Source of the DNA: an uncultured Oscillospiraceae bacterium
GTDB taxonomy: Bacteria; Bacillota; Clostridia; Oscillospirales; Oscillospiraceae
DNA: 16,717 nucleotides
NCBI GenBank assembly: GCA_934572365.1
Contig: CAKTKX010000014.1
Span: 1-16,717, forward strand
Direction: 5' to 3'
The notes under the pieces are model-generated. The model saw only the letters and a list, made by a program, of their open reading frames with translations. It ran no database searches and was not told the DNA's origin. Below, piece by piece: positions 7,670-15,855 of this stretch. Within the stretch, counting starts at the first letter, position 1. Every line of letters starts with the position of its first letter. Position numbers and translations under genes: made by a program.

Positions 7670-10033
7670 TTACAGCTCCTCCGAGATAAGGCGTAGACGC
7701 TTCGCGGCGGTTTTTGCCTCGCTTCGCCGCTTGACGTCCAGTTTATCCAGAATGTGGCTCACGTGGGTCTTCACCGTGGGCAGCTTGATATCCATGATCT
7801 GCCCGATCTCCGCGTTGCTCTTGTCGGCGCAGATCAGATGCAGGATCTGCATCTCCGTGGGCGTCAGGGCGTCCGCCGGGGCAAGGCGCGGCTCCAGAAA
7901 GCGGGGATAGTAGGCCGCTTGCAGCCGCACATCATCCATCAGCTGCTTGCGCCATCGGGTGCTGCCGCTCCAGTCTAGCTTTTCAAGCAATGGCAGCACC
8001 GCCGCGCCGTAGACGCTGACGGTTCGGATGAAGCGGTATTCCGCCGCGGCGTCCAGCGCGTCGGTCAGGCGCTGACGCCAGGCCTCGTCCTTACTTCTGT
8101 ACAAGGAAATGGCGGTGAGGACATTCAGGTGGATGCCGTCGATGTGCCGCCCGCAGCTTTGGATGTAGGCTTCCAGAGGGGAGAGGGTCAGCATCGCCGC
8201 CCCCGGCTTTCCATCCGCCAGCTCCACCATGGCCTGGGTGAGGTACTGGTAGCGCTTCATAATGTTGATCCGCATGGGATTTCTGGGCGCCTTTTCCCGG
8301 TACCAGGTGTCAGCGCAGTCCAGGTCGCCGGTGCGAAGGGCGATCCTAATGAGCATGGCGTCCATGTTGGGGAGGAACCGATCCTGCCCCTCCTCCGCGA
8401 ATTTCTCCCGGAGGGATTCGATGGTGCGCCGTGCATCCTCGCTCTGCCCCGTGGCCAGCAGGCTCCGGGCCAGCAGACCGTTGACGGCGAACTCCATGTC
8501 CGGCGTGCCGCGCTGATGAATTTCGCTGATGCGGGGTACGATGGTCAGCATCCGGCCGGTGATGTTCTCGCCCTTTTCAAACTTGCTTTCGGCGATGGCG
8601 CAGTCGGCAAGGCCGACGCCGTCCCGCCCCAGTACGGCCTCCACCGGGATGCGGAGCGTCTGGTAGAGCAGGTCGTCCCGCTTGCTCCAGACGGAGAAAT
8701 CCTTGCCGCCGTTCATGATGCTGGGCAGGGCGCTGGTGACGGAGAAGGACGGGAGGGATACCTCTTTGCTGGTCATCAGCCGGAACACTGCGGGGATGGT
8801 TTCCGTCAAACCCTCCACGCCACGCTGGGGCAGGGAGATGTCCAGCCACGCCAGGCGGCTGCGGGCTTGCTTGCCTGCGGCATCGTCCTTGCCGCACCGA
8901 TTGGCGAATGCCTGCAATTCCTGATACCAACGCTGGGAGCCGTCGTAATCCATGGCCAGAGCGCAGAGCATACTCATGCCCTGCATCAGCGCGGGTGAAG
9001 CCGCGATCTCCGCTTCCGGGAGACTGCGGTAATATTTTTCCATTTCACTGTAATGCCCCATGCCGGGGTGCAGCTCCGCGTTGCGGACGAGAAGCTCGGA
9101 AACCTTGGCGTGGTCGCCGCATTTGGTGTAGCATTCCAGAGCGTGGGCGTAATCCTCTTTCAGCTCATAGTAGAGCGCGCCCCGGCTGAAAAGCGCCCGA
9201 CGCTTTTCCTCGCTGTATTCCCGCGCCATCTCCCACAGAAGAAAGTCGCGGAACTGCGGCCAGAAGCGGAAGTGCTGCACGTCATCATAGCGGAGCATGG
9301 TGGTGTGGTTCAGGAGCCAGTCCAGACGGTTGCCCACATGGGGGTCGCCGCTGACCATCCGCGCCATTTCCAGATTGAACCGCTCAAAGGGCGCCAGCTC
9401 CAGCAGAAACTGCCGCACGGGAAGATCAAACCGCCGGTAAATCGTGTCCTCGAAATAGGAGAACACCTCCCGGAATGCCCGCGCCACGATTTCCGGGCTG
9501 AAGGGCTTTCCGCCGGACATGCACCGGGCGGTGACGGCGACGCCCAGAGGGTAGCCGACGGATTCTGTCAAAATGCCGCTGATCTCGCTGTCCGTCACGG
9601 CGACGCCGCAGCCGGAAAAGTATTTGCGGATATCCTCCCGGTCAAAGAGCAGGTCGTCGGCCTCCAGCGTGGTCATCAGGCCGGAATACTGGAACGCCGT
9701 CAGATATCCGGGCGGCGCGCCCCGGGAGAGAAGCAGGAAGCGTTTGCCCGGGTCGGAGCGGATCAGCTCGCACAGCGCCTGACCGTTGTCGTCCGACGAG
9801 ATCTGTTGGAAATCGTCGATAAGCAGGATATCCCACCCATCCGAAGGGGCGGGAAGGGCAAAATCCGCCGCGCTCGCATTCAGCCGCAGCACATTCCGCC
9901 CGGAGAGCAGGGCGTCCGCCAGCGCGGTTTTTCCGAAGCCGCAGGGCGCGCTGAAAAAGAGAACGCGCCCGCGCTGCATAAAGCCGTCAAACCGCTGCTG
10001 AACGGATGGCTTTACAACAATATTTCCGGTCAC
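7670..10033 (-). CDS. MalT-like STAND ATPase transcriptional regulator, LuxR family
   Basis: A 787-residue regulator. The start is GTG at 10033, preceded by a GGAGG ribosome binding site about six bases away. Residues 29-36 (APCGFGKT) are the MalT-type Walker A, and ILLIDDF at 67-73 is Walker B. The middle (~230-720) is helical and Ala/Leu-rich, as in the tetratricopeptide-like sensor region of this family. Residues ~723-780 are a GerE/LuxR helix-turn-helix: LTPTEMQIL, then SNAEIGQIM, then TVKTHVSHILDKL. Family knowledge suggests an ATP- and ligand-dependent transcriptional activator in the cytoplasm. The inducer cannot be read from sequence. It lies 63 bp upstream of the giant surface protein gene on the same strand, which is the most obvious candidate target. 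Its own promoter is visible upstream. Length and motifs look intact. Confidence 0.93.
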   Translation of the reverse strand: MTGNIVVKPSVQQRFDGFMQRGRVLFFSAPCGFGKTALADALLSGRNVLRLNASAADFALPAPSDGWDILLIDDFQQISSDDNGQALCELIRSDPGKRFLLLSRGAPPGYLTAFQYSGLMTTLEADDLLFDREDIRKYFSGCGVAVTDSEISGILTESVGYPLGVAVTARCMSGGKPFSPEIVARAFREVFSYFEDTIYRRFDLPVRQFLLELAPFERFNLEMARMVSGDPHVGNRLDWLLNHTTMLRYDDVQHFRFWPQFRDFLLWEMAREYSEEKRRALFSRGALYYELKEDYAHALECYTKCGDHAKVSELLVRNAELHPGMGHYSEMEKYYRSLPEAEIAASPALMQGMSMLCALAMDYDGSQRWYQELQAFANRCGKDDAAGKQARSRLAWLDISLPQRGVEGLTETIPAVFRLMTSKEVSLPSFSVTSALPSIMNGGKDFSVWSKRDDLLYQTLRIPVEAVLGRDGVGLADCAIAESKFEKGENITGRMLTIVPRISEIHQRGTPDMEFAVNGLLARSLLATGQSEDARRTIESLREKFAEEGQDRFLPNMDAMLIRIALRTGDLDCADTWYREKAPRNPMRINIMKRYQYLTQAMVELADGKPGAAMLTLSPLEAYIQSCGRHIDGIHLNVLTAISLYRSKDEAWRQRLTDALDAAAEYRFIRTVSVYGAAVLPLLEKLDWSGSTRWRKQLMDDVRLQAAYYPRFLEPRLAPADALTPTEMQILHLICADKSNAEIGQIMDIKLPTVKTHVSHILDKLDVKRRSEAKTAAKRLRLISEEL

Positions 10034-10102
10034 GTTCTCCCTCCTTTCCGATGCCGGGGACTGCGCCCCACACTATATGCATTCCGACACCATTTTATCT
10101 AT

Positions 10103-10130
10103 ATTATACATAATCGCCAGAAAATGTAAA
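10103..10130 (-). promoter_or_regulatory. Promoter of the LuxR-family regulator gene
   Basis: Minus-strand -35 TTTACA at 10130-10125, a 16-base spacer, and a perfect -10 TATAAT at 10108-10103. Transcription would start near 10096 and leave a leader of roughly 60 bases before the GTG at 10033. This is a sigma-A type match judged by eye. Confidence 0.75.
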
Positions 10131-10217
10131 TCATGCCAAAGTATGATACGGGGGTAATTTGGCGGTTTCTTTTCCGGAAAACAACGGAGCTGGGGGAGGC
10201 ACTTTGAATTGGACAGG

Positions 10218-10267
10218 GTAGAAAACAAATAACCCACCGGGGGCTGTCAGACTTCGACAGCCCCCGG
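10218..10267 (-). terminator. Strong intrinsic terminator of the NTase/amidohydrolase/kinase operon
   Basis: A perfect 12-bp GC-rich stem (10237-10248 with 10256-10267) encloses a 7-base loop. On the minus strand it is followed by a T-rich tract (TTATTTGTTTTC). It lies 39 bases after the stop codon of the kinase fusion gene at 10307 and before the regulator promoter, so it separates the two transcription units. Confidence 0.88.
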
Positions 10268-10306
10268 CGGGGGTGGGGATGTGATGGATGGGGCTGGGAG
10301 AGAATT

Positions 10307-12067
10307 TTATTCCCCCAGCAGGTGATCTGCGTATTTTTCTGCCATGGTGTGCCAGCTTTCCAGCGACTGCCCCATATCCGCGCCGCAGGACTCCCGATAA
10401 AGCGCCCAGACGAACCAGTAATAGGCGATGATGGCCGTGTAGGCCATGTAGTGGAAGCGGCCGGATGCGTTGTATCCGCTTCCCAGGTATTCTTTGATGA
10501 AGCGTTCCGCCTCCGGGAAGTCGTACATGGCATCTACAATATAGTAGCCCACGTCAATTCCGGGGTCGGAGAAGCCCGCGTACTCCCAGTCGATGAGATA
10601 TACGTCCCCGTCAGGCAGGAGCATCCAGTTGGGACGGTAGGTGTCGCCGTGGCAGAAGCATTTTTTCACCCCGTCGCCCAGGGTCATCTGGTAAAGTCTG
10701 CCGATTTTTGCTTTCAGCGCTTCGTGGGCGGCGAAGCAGTTGGGGTCTTTCTCTGTCAGCAGCTTCCGCATGTTCAGGGCGTCCTCCCAGGGGCGCATGC
10801 CGTAGTCCACTTTTACGTCCGAAGCATGGAGCTTCCGCAGGACGGACAGCACCTTTTTAGAATCGGCAAAGCTTCCGTAGTCCGGCTCCCGGAATTGGGG
10901 GACAAATTGGGAGATTTTCCACCCCTCGTTGACGTCCGCGTAGATATACGTGGGGTCAATGCCCAGCTGCTTTGCCTTTATGAGGGAGGTCTTCTCGTTG
11001 CGGCGGTTGATGATGCTGTCGGTGCCGTCCCCCGGGTGGCGGTAGATGTAGTCCACGCCGTCGATCTTGAAAATGAAGGACGTGTTGGTCATGCCCTCGC
11101 TGACGTTCCGGAAGTCCGCAATGTCTTCCTCGTCGCACCGGAATACCAGCTTGATGTTCCGGATAATGCCGCTGTGGGTGTGGCTCAGGTACTGGGTGTC
11201 GAATTGGCGCAGCTCCTCGAAATAATCAAACTCGAAGATCGTGCCGGGGGTGTATTCCTTGTAATACATGGGCGGCAGCTGGGAAAGGTAGTCCTTCACC
11301 AGCCATTCCCAGAAGCAGGCGTGATAGCGGCCGACCTCCCGGTCGGCTTCCGCCAGGGCGAGGAAGGCGTCGGAGAATGCTTCCCGCCAGAAGGAATGCC
11401 CCAGCAGCACACGCCCCGCGTCCCGGTGTTCTTCCATCCGGATGATTCTGCCGTCGCCGTCCGTGTCCACGTACAGCTCGTTCACCGCTTCGCTGACGGA
11501 CAGTCCCGCGTAAAAGGTCTGGTATTCAAAGCGGTTAAAGGGATTTTCCACAAAATAGCTGTCGCTGACGCAGACATAGGTGTTTTTCAGCTCGTTTCGG
11601 GCGAGGTACAGGCTTTCGATGTTGTTCTTGATGTTGAATGCGTCGTTGATGACGAATTTGACGCCGTACTTCTCCTTCAGATAGAAGAACATTTCCTTTT
11701 TGTAGCCCAGAACCACCGTGATGTCGTCGATTCCGGCGGCCTTCAGCTGCTGGATCTGGCGCTCGATCAGCCGTTCTCCCTTGACCTCGAACAGACCCTT
11801 GGGCTGCTCTAAGGAGAGGGGGATGAATCGGGTGGAGGCGCCCGCCGCCAGAATGACCGCGTTGTCCACCCGGTAGGGTTCCAGCGCCCTGAGACCCGCC
11901 TCGGTCAACGCGCCGGTGTCCCGGGCAATCAGCCCCGCGTCCGTCAGGGCGTTGATGGCGGCCTGATCGTCCAGCGCGCGGGTGCGGCTAATGTCCGACG
12001 TGCAGCCGCCGCGCCCCTGCTTGCCGTTATACAGGTCGTTGAGAATGTAAAATTCGTGTTTCGTCAT
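10307..12067 (-). CDS. Winged-helix + nucleotidyltransferase + choline-kinase-like fusion (LicC-LicA type)
   Basis: A 586-residue three-part protein. Residues 1-~65 look like a winged-helix domain (TKHEFYILNDLYNG, then ALTEAGLRALEPYRV). Residues ~69-300 are a nucleotidyltransferase with the signature VILAAGASTRFIPLS...PKGLFEVKG, as in LicC-type CTP:phosphocholine cytidylyltransferases. An acidic SDSYF near 168-172 would hold the metal. Residues ~305-586 are an aminoglycoside/choline kinase fold: GMTNTSF, YIYRHPG, the Brenner motif HGDTYRPN (~474-481) and the metal-binding DWEYAG (~494-499). Together these would phosphorylate an amino-alcohol such as choline and activate it as a CDP derivative, typically for envelope decoration. 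The substrate is inferred from family only. ATG at 12067 is preceded by AGGCGGG, 12 bases after the upstream stop. It is last in the operon, ahead of a strong terminator. Confidence 0.88.
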   Translation of the reverse strand: MTKHEFYILNDLYNGKQGRGGCTSDISRTRALDDQAAINALTDAGLIARDTGALTEAGLRALEPYRVDNAVILAAGASTRFIPLSLEQPKGLFEVKGERLIERQIQQLKAAGIDDITVVLGYKKEMFFYLKEKYGVKFVINDAFNIKNNIESLYLARNELKNTYVCVSDSYFVENPFNRFEYQTFYAGLSVSEAVNELYVDTDGDGRIIRMEEHRDAGRVLLGHSFWREAFSDAFLALAEADREVGRYHACFWEWLVKDYLSQLPPMYYKEYTPGTIFEFDYFEELRQFDTQYLSHTHSGIIRNIKLVFRCDEEDIADFRNVSEGMTNTSFIFKIDGVDYIYRHPGDGTDSIINRRNEKTSLIKAKQLGIDPTYIYADVNEGWKISQFVPQFREPDYGSFADSKKVLSVLRKLHASDVKVDYGMRPWEDALNMRKLLTEKDPNCFAAHEALKAKIGRLYQMTLGDGVKKCFCHGDTYRPNWMLLPDGDVYLIDWEYAGFSDPGIDVGYYIVDAMYDFPEAERFIKEYLGSGYNASGRFHYMAYTAIIAYYWFVWALYRESCGADMGQSLESWHTMAEKYADHLLGE

Positions 12068-12079
12068 AGGAACCCGCCT

Positions 12080-13648
12080 TTACGCCTTGTTCCGGGAGGT
12101 CAGCCCCCGGAGCATCATGGGGATAATATTTTCCCGGCAGCTTTCGTAGGGCTTTCCGCCCAGGTACAGCCGCTCTACCCGAATATCCTTGAGCTTGTCC
12201 TTGGGAACGGTGTACGGGTTTTCCGACAGCACCGCCATATCCGCGATTTTTCCGGCTTCCAGGCTGCCCCGCGCCTTTTCGTCAAAGGCTGCCCAGGCGC
12301 CGTTGTAGGTACACATCCGCAGGGCGTCCTGAACGGAGACCGCCTGACCGGCGTTGCCGTTGTTCACCGCCCTGTCCATCCAGGCGATGGGGTCTGGGGT
12401 GGTGCAGGGGGCGTCGGAGCCGAAAGATACCATAATATCATTATCCCGGAACGTTCGGATGGGGTTCAGCTTTTCCAGACGGTCATGACCCAGAATGCGT
12501 TCGAGGTAATCGTCCGGCTCCTGCTTCCAGCCGATGAACGCGCTCTGCATGGGCATCTGGATGTGATAATCCCGGCAAACCGCAATGCCCTCCGGGGTGG
12601 GCAGGCAGTCGTGGATGATGCCGTGGCGGTGGTCGTCTCTGGGATAGTCGTCCAGCGCCGCTTTCAGCGCCCGGCAGGCCTGATCGAACGCTTTGTCGCC
12701 GATGGCGTGCAGCTCGATCTGCAATCCCGCCCGGTTGGCTTCCTTGCAGAAATCCATGACCTTCCGGTCGTCGTAATACAGCACGCCCTCGCCGCCAGGC
12801 TCGTCGGCGTAGGGGGCATTCAGCGCCGCGTCGTGGGAGCCGAAGCAGCCATCCAGGGCGCAGGCAAAGCAGCCGCCGATGCGGGAAAGTTTGCGACTGG
12901 TGGCCGCCTTTACCTTCATGCTCTGGGGAAAGACCCGGATTTGAAACCCGTTTTTCAGCCCCTTGGCAAAGAGCGTTTCCAGGGTGATGTCCAGATCTCC
13001 CGCAAAGCCCACGCCGCTGACGGTGTGGACGCAGCCAATGCCCCGGCTGGCCTGAAAATCCACCGCCGATTGCATATTATAAATCAGCTCGGGGATGGAC
13101 AGGGAATTGGTCAGCGCGTTGGAAAAGGCGAAAAACGCCTCCTGATTCATTTCCCCTGTGTCCGGGTGGTAGCCCCGAAGGTGCTTTACCTTGCTTTCCA
13201 TGGCGCTCAGAAGCTTGGAGTTGACGATACAGGCATGGCCGTCATACTTTACCACCATGATTTCCTTGTCGGGACACACGGCGTCCAGCTCCTGACGGCT
13301 GATGAGCCGCCCCTCCTTCACGCAGTAGGGGGACGCGCCGAAGGCAATCAGCGTCTTTTTCGGGGACTGCGCCGCGAACCGCCTCACCATCTCCATGATC
13401 TCGGCGTTGGACGCCGCGTCCATGACGTTCAGACCCGCGTGGAAGGTGGAGAAGGACGCGAAGTGCTGGTGGGTGTCCACAAAGGCGGGAATAAGGGCTT
13501 TTTCCCCCAGGGAAATATACTCGGCGGCGCGGTACTGCCCGGGCAGGTCATTTCCCACATATGCGATTTTTCCACCGTCTTCTACGAGATAGCGGACGAC
13601 GTCGTTATTTTGATTGACCGTCAGGATGTGGCCTTCGTAGCATTTCAT
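12080..13648 (-). CDS. YtcJ-type metal-dependent amidohydrolase (amidohydrolase family 3)
   Basis: A 522-residue cytoplasmic hydrolase; no signal peptide is seen. Metal-ligand motifs are all present: HQH at 60-62 in the FVDTHQHF context, LHAIGD with His ~314, HGIIHD with His ~346, and FGSDAP with Asp ~412. The C-terminal GSLEAGKIADMAVLSENP segment is the typical closing beta-strand region of the superfamily. The true start is ATG at 13648 with a GGGAGGG ribosome binding site; the longer open frame upstream overlaps the preceding gene and is not used. The start overlaps the upstream stop as ATGA, which suggests translational coupling. The family hydrolyses C-N bonds in varied substrates, so the substrate here is unknown. 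Its position between two nucleotidyltransferase genes suggests it supplies or recycles their small-molecule substrate (inference). Confidence 0.9.
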   Translation of the reverse strand: MKCYEGHILTVNQNNDVVRYLVEDGGKIAYVGNDLPGQYRAAEYISLGEKALIPAFVDTHQHFASFSTFHAGLNVMDAASNAEIMEMVRRFAAQSPKKTLIAFGASPYCVKEGRLISRQELDAVCPDKEIMVVKYDGHACIVNSKLLSAMESKVKHLRGYHPDTGEMNQEAFFAFSNALTNSLSIPELIYNMQSAVDFQASRGIGCVHTVSGVGFAGDLDITLETLFAKGLKNGFQIRVFPQSMKVKAATSRKLSRIGGCFACALDGCFGSHDAALNAPYADEPGGEGVLYYDDRKVMDFCKEANRAGLQIELHAIGDKAFDQACRALKAALDDYPRDDHRHGIIHDCLPTPEGIAVCRDYHIQMPMQSAFIGWKQEPDDYLERILGHDRLEKLNPIRTFRDNDIMVSFGSDAPCTTPDPIAWMDRAVNNGNAGQAVSVQDALRMCTYNGAWAAFDEKARGSLEAGKIADMAVLSENPYTVPKDKLKDIRVERLYLGGKPYESCRENIIPMMLRGLTSRNKA

Positions 13649-14571
13649 AGCGTTCCCTCCCTGTCCGGCGCAGCCCGGTAGGTGGAATCCAGCTGCGCAA
13701 GCTCGTAGTAATTGTCGATCTCCATGATATCCGATTTCCGGCACCGGCGGATTTCCACGGCGTAGCGCTCCTTCCGGAGTACCAGGGGAATGAATTCCCA
13801 GAAGTAGTCCTTCCCGCCGTCTTCCCCATAGACCTGCCGGAAGTCCTCCCGCAGGCGGGCGCTGTCCGCTTGCGTCCAGTAGGAGATGCCGTAGTAGTTG
13901 TAGCAGAAGGTGTTTCCCTTTTGATAGTTGATGATGTGACCGTTTCCGTCCATCTGGAAGCACCAGTCGTCGGTTTCCAGAGAATATGCGCCGAGGATGT
14001 TGCTGGCGTATTGATATTTGGTGATGATCTGGGGATTGGTGATGTATAAATCCGCCTCGCACAGGTAGCAGCCGTCCAGCTTATCAAGCACGGCCATGAC
14101 GGAGGAAATGTTGTTGGTCTTACTGTAAATGTCGTTGTCCACCAGGGTCAGGAAGGGGTACTTTTCCAGCAACGCGTCAAAGCATTCCTTCTGGTAGCCC
14201 CGCACGATGGTAATATCCCGAATCCCCACCGCCGTCAGGGCGCCCAGCAGGGTTTCCAGAATGGGCACGCCGTTCACCGTCACCAGGGGCTTGGGGCGGT
14301 CGGCGGTGGCGGGCATCATCCGGGATCCAAATCCGGCGGCGAGAATGATGGCGCTTTTCACCCGGTAGGGCTCCAGCGCGGCGAGGCCCGTTTCCGTGAC
14401 GGCGAGGGTGTCCCCGTCCCGGGCAATCCGGTTTTCCGCCGCCAGCCGCTCCAGACACCGGGAGATTTCCCCGCCGGAGATCGTCAGCGCATCCGACAGC
14501 GCCCGCAGGGAATATTGTCCCGCCCCGTTCCGCTCCAGGTGGGAAAGTACCTCAAATTCATATCGCGTCAT
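13645..14571 (-). CDS. Winged-helix + nucleotidyltransferase (LicC-like sugar/choline-phosphate nucleotidylyltransferase)
   Basis: A 308-residue protein with the same N-terminal plan as the fusion gene at 10307. Residues 1-~70 look like a winged helix (MTRYEFEVLSHLERNG, ISGGEISRCLERL, then VTETGLAALEPYRV). Residues ~72-300 are a nucleotidyltransferase with IILAAGFGSRMMPAT, DRPKPLVTVNG, and an acidic CEADLYI near 171-177. The two proteins share the TE(A/T)GL.ALEPYRV junction almost word for word, so one is a duplicate of the other; this copy has no kinase part. The expected reaction is CTP (or other NTP) plus a phosphorylated alcohol to an activated nucleotide. The ATG at 14571 has AAAGGA upstream and a clear promoter. 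It is first in the three-gene operon, and its TGA overlaps the next ATG. Confidence 0.86.
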   Translation of the reverse strand: MTRYEFEVLSHLERNGAGQYSLRALSDALTISGGEISRCLERLAAENRIARDGDTLAVTETGLAALEPYRVKSAIILAAGFGSRMMPATADRPKPLVTVNGVPILETLLGALTAVGIRDITIVRGYQKECFDALLEKYPFLTLVDNDIYSKTNNISSVMAVLDKLDGCYLCEADLYITNPQIITKYQYASNILGAYSLETDDWCFQMDGNGHIINYQKGNTFCYNYYGISYWTQADSARLREDFRQVYGEDGGKDYFWEFIPLVLRKERYAVEIRRCRKSDIMEIDNYYELAQLDSTYRAAPDREGTL

Positions 14572-14618
14572 GGTTTTTCGTTCCTTTCTGCCGAAGCGGG
14601 CGTTGTTACTTCTTTCTA

Positions 14619-14647
14619 ACTATACTACACGCCCGGCGGAAAATCAA
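14619..14647 (-). promoter_or_regulatory. Promoter of the three-gene NTase/amidohydrolase/kinase operon
   Basis: Minus-strand -35 TTGATT at 14647-14642, a 17-base spacer, and -10 TATAGT at 14624-14619. The predicted start is near 14612, about 40 bases before the ATG at 14571. Confidence 0.75.
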
Positions 14648-14666
14648 CCTTGGGGGGAAACGCACT

Positions 14667-14700
14667 GCGGCGGCGGAGAGAAAACTCTCTTCGCCGCCGC
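14667..14700 (-). terminator. Probable terminator after the cation antiporter gene
   Basis: A long GC-rich hairpin starts 14 bases beyond the antiporter stop codon. It has an 8-bp outer stem (14667-14674 with 14693-14700), a two-A bulge, a further GAGAG/CTCTC stem and a TTTT loop. The minus-strand tail is only weakly T-rich (GTGCGTTTCC). The plus-strand side has ATTTTGTTTT, so the element may be bidirectional. Confidence 0.6.
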
Positions 14701-14714
14701 TTCGCTATTTTGTT

Positions 14715-15683
14715 TTACAGCCAAAACTGAATCGCGCAGAAGGCCGCGTAAATGCACAGCAGCATAATGCCCTGCCAGCGGTGGAGCTTCTTGGTGGTCA
14801 GCGCCGGAACGGTCAGCAGCGCCATGACGACGATCATCAGCGGCATGTCCAGAATCAGGGAGGAATTGATGCCGAGGATGGTCTTGCCCACCGGTACCTC
14901 AAACGGCGCGAGGGTGACAGACACGCCGGAAACCAGCACCAGATTGAACAGGTTCGCGCCGATGATGTTGCCGATGGACAGAGAGCCGTGACCCTTGACC
15001 AGGGAAGTGATGGCAGTGACCAGCTCAGGCAGACTGGTGCCGAGAGCGACGAAGGTCAGAGCAATGACCGTCTCCGGCACGCCCAGCTCCTTGGCGATGA
15101 TGGTGCCGTTGTCCACCAGCAGGTTTGCGCCCACGGCAATGACCGCCGCGCCAACCACCAGGAGCAGCAGCTCCTTCCACAGAGGGACGGACGTGCCGTC
15201 CTCGTGGGGTTCCTCGTCCTGGGGCGCGGGGGTTTTGATGCCCTGACGGACGGTGACGACCATGTAGTATACGAACATTGCCAGCAGCACGATGCCTAGA
15301 GGCCGGGTGAACTCGCCCATCCCGTAGGCGGCGAAGCAGTAGACGGCGGCGGCAATGAAGAAGAAAATCACCGGCTTCTTCATGGATTTCACATCCACCG
15401 GCCCGGGGCGGACGGCCAGGGTAATGGCGGCGATGAGGGATGTATTGCAGATGACGGAGCCGATGGCGTTGCCGTAGGCCATGGCGCCCTGGCCGTTCAG
15501 TGCGCCGGTGGCGGACACCATCACCTCCGGCAATGTGGTTCCGATGGACACCACGGTGGCGCCCACGATGATCTCGGGGATGTGGAACCGCCGGGCAAGG
15601 CCGGTGGCGCCGTCCACGAACCAATCGCCGCCCTTGATGAGCAGCACAAGGCCAACTGCGAACAATAATACGGGTACAAGCAT
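14715..15683 (-). CDS. CaCA-family cation antiporter (YrbG-like Na+/Ca2+ exchanger type), probable Mn2+/Ca2+ efflux
   Basis: A 322-residue integral membrane protein with around ten hydrophobic segments. Both alpha-repeats of the family are intact: SIGTTLPE at 46-53 with GNAIGS at 71-76, and ALGTSLPE at 213-220 with GNIIGAN at 238-244. The Glu residues are the expected cation ligands. A charged loop (~148-170) separates the halves. The ATG at 15683 is chosen because AAGGAG lies eight bases upstream and MLVPVLLFAVGLVLL is the usual N-terminus. A longer in-frame start at 15833 would translate the leader RNA and is rejected. Family knowledge: exchange of Na+ or H+ for Ca2+ across the membrane. 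The upstream yybP-ykoY-type riboswitch argues for a role in Mn2+ homeostasis. It is monocistronic, with its own promoter and terminator. Confidence 0.92.
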   Translation of the reverse strand: MLVPVLLFAVGLVLLIKGGDWFVDGATGLARRFHIPEIIVGATVVSIGTTLPEVMVSATGALNGQGAMAYGNAIGSVICNTSLIAAITLAVRPGPVDVKSMKKPVIFFFIAAAVYCFAAYGMGEFTRPLGIVLLAMFVYYMVVTVRQGIKTPAPQDEEPHEDGTSVPLWKELLLLVVGAAVIAVGANLLVDNGTIIAKELGVPETVIALTFVALGTSLPELVTAITSLVKGHGSLSIGNIIGANLFNLVLVSGVSVTLAPFEVPVGKTILGINSSLILDMPLMIVVMALLTVPALTTKKLHRWQGIMLLCIYAAFCAIQFWL

Positions 15684-15773
15684 AATGACTCTCCTTTTCG
15701 TTTTTGGGGATTTTTCCCGAATCATAATGGTATATCCGAAGGACGGCCGGAAAGCTCCGGCTCGGAGTTTCCC

Positions 15774-15814
15774 AAAATAAAAAACCTGCCCATATCCGAA
15801 CGGATATGTCAGGT
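15774..15814 (-). terminator. Intrinsic terminator in the antiporter leader (riboswitch expression platform)
   Basis: Minus-strand hairpin: ACCTG pairs with CAGGT (15810-15814 with 15784-15788), then after a small internal loop CATATCC pairs with GGATATG around a GTTC loop. It is followed directly by TTTTTTATTTT. It sits between the riboswitch aptamer and the antiporter start, where a regulated terminator is expected. Confidence 0.85.
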
Positions 15815-15855
15815 CTGAAAACGGACAGATCATGCATAACCGAAAGGACGGATAT

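Noticed and set aside
8129..10129. Plus-strand frames 8129-8998 and 9053-10129
   Set aside because: They lie antisense to the LuxR-family gene, which has intact Walker and helix-turn-helix motifs. No family signature is visible in either frame.
10322..13681. Plus-strand frames 10322-11812 (496 aa) and 12056-13681 (541 aa)
   Set aside because: Both are in-register antisense shadows of the kinase fusion and the amidohydrolase.
13649..14062. N-terminal extension of the amidohydrolase to a start at 14062
   Set aside because: It would overlap the upstream nucleotidyltransferase gene by over 400 bases. The ATG at 13648 has a good ribosome binding site and a natural family N-terminus.
15684..15833. 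N-terminal extension of the antiporter to 15833
   Set aside because: It would translate through the terminator hairpin and leader. The ATG at 15683 has AAGGAG at proper spacing and begins with the first membrane helix.
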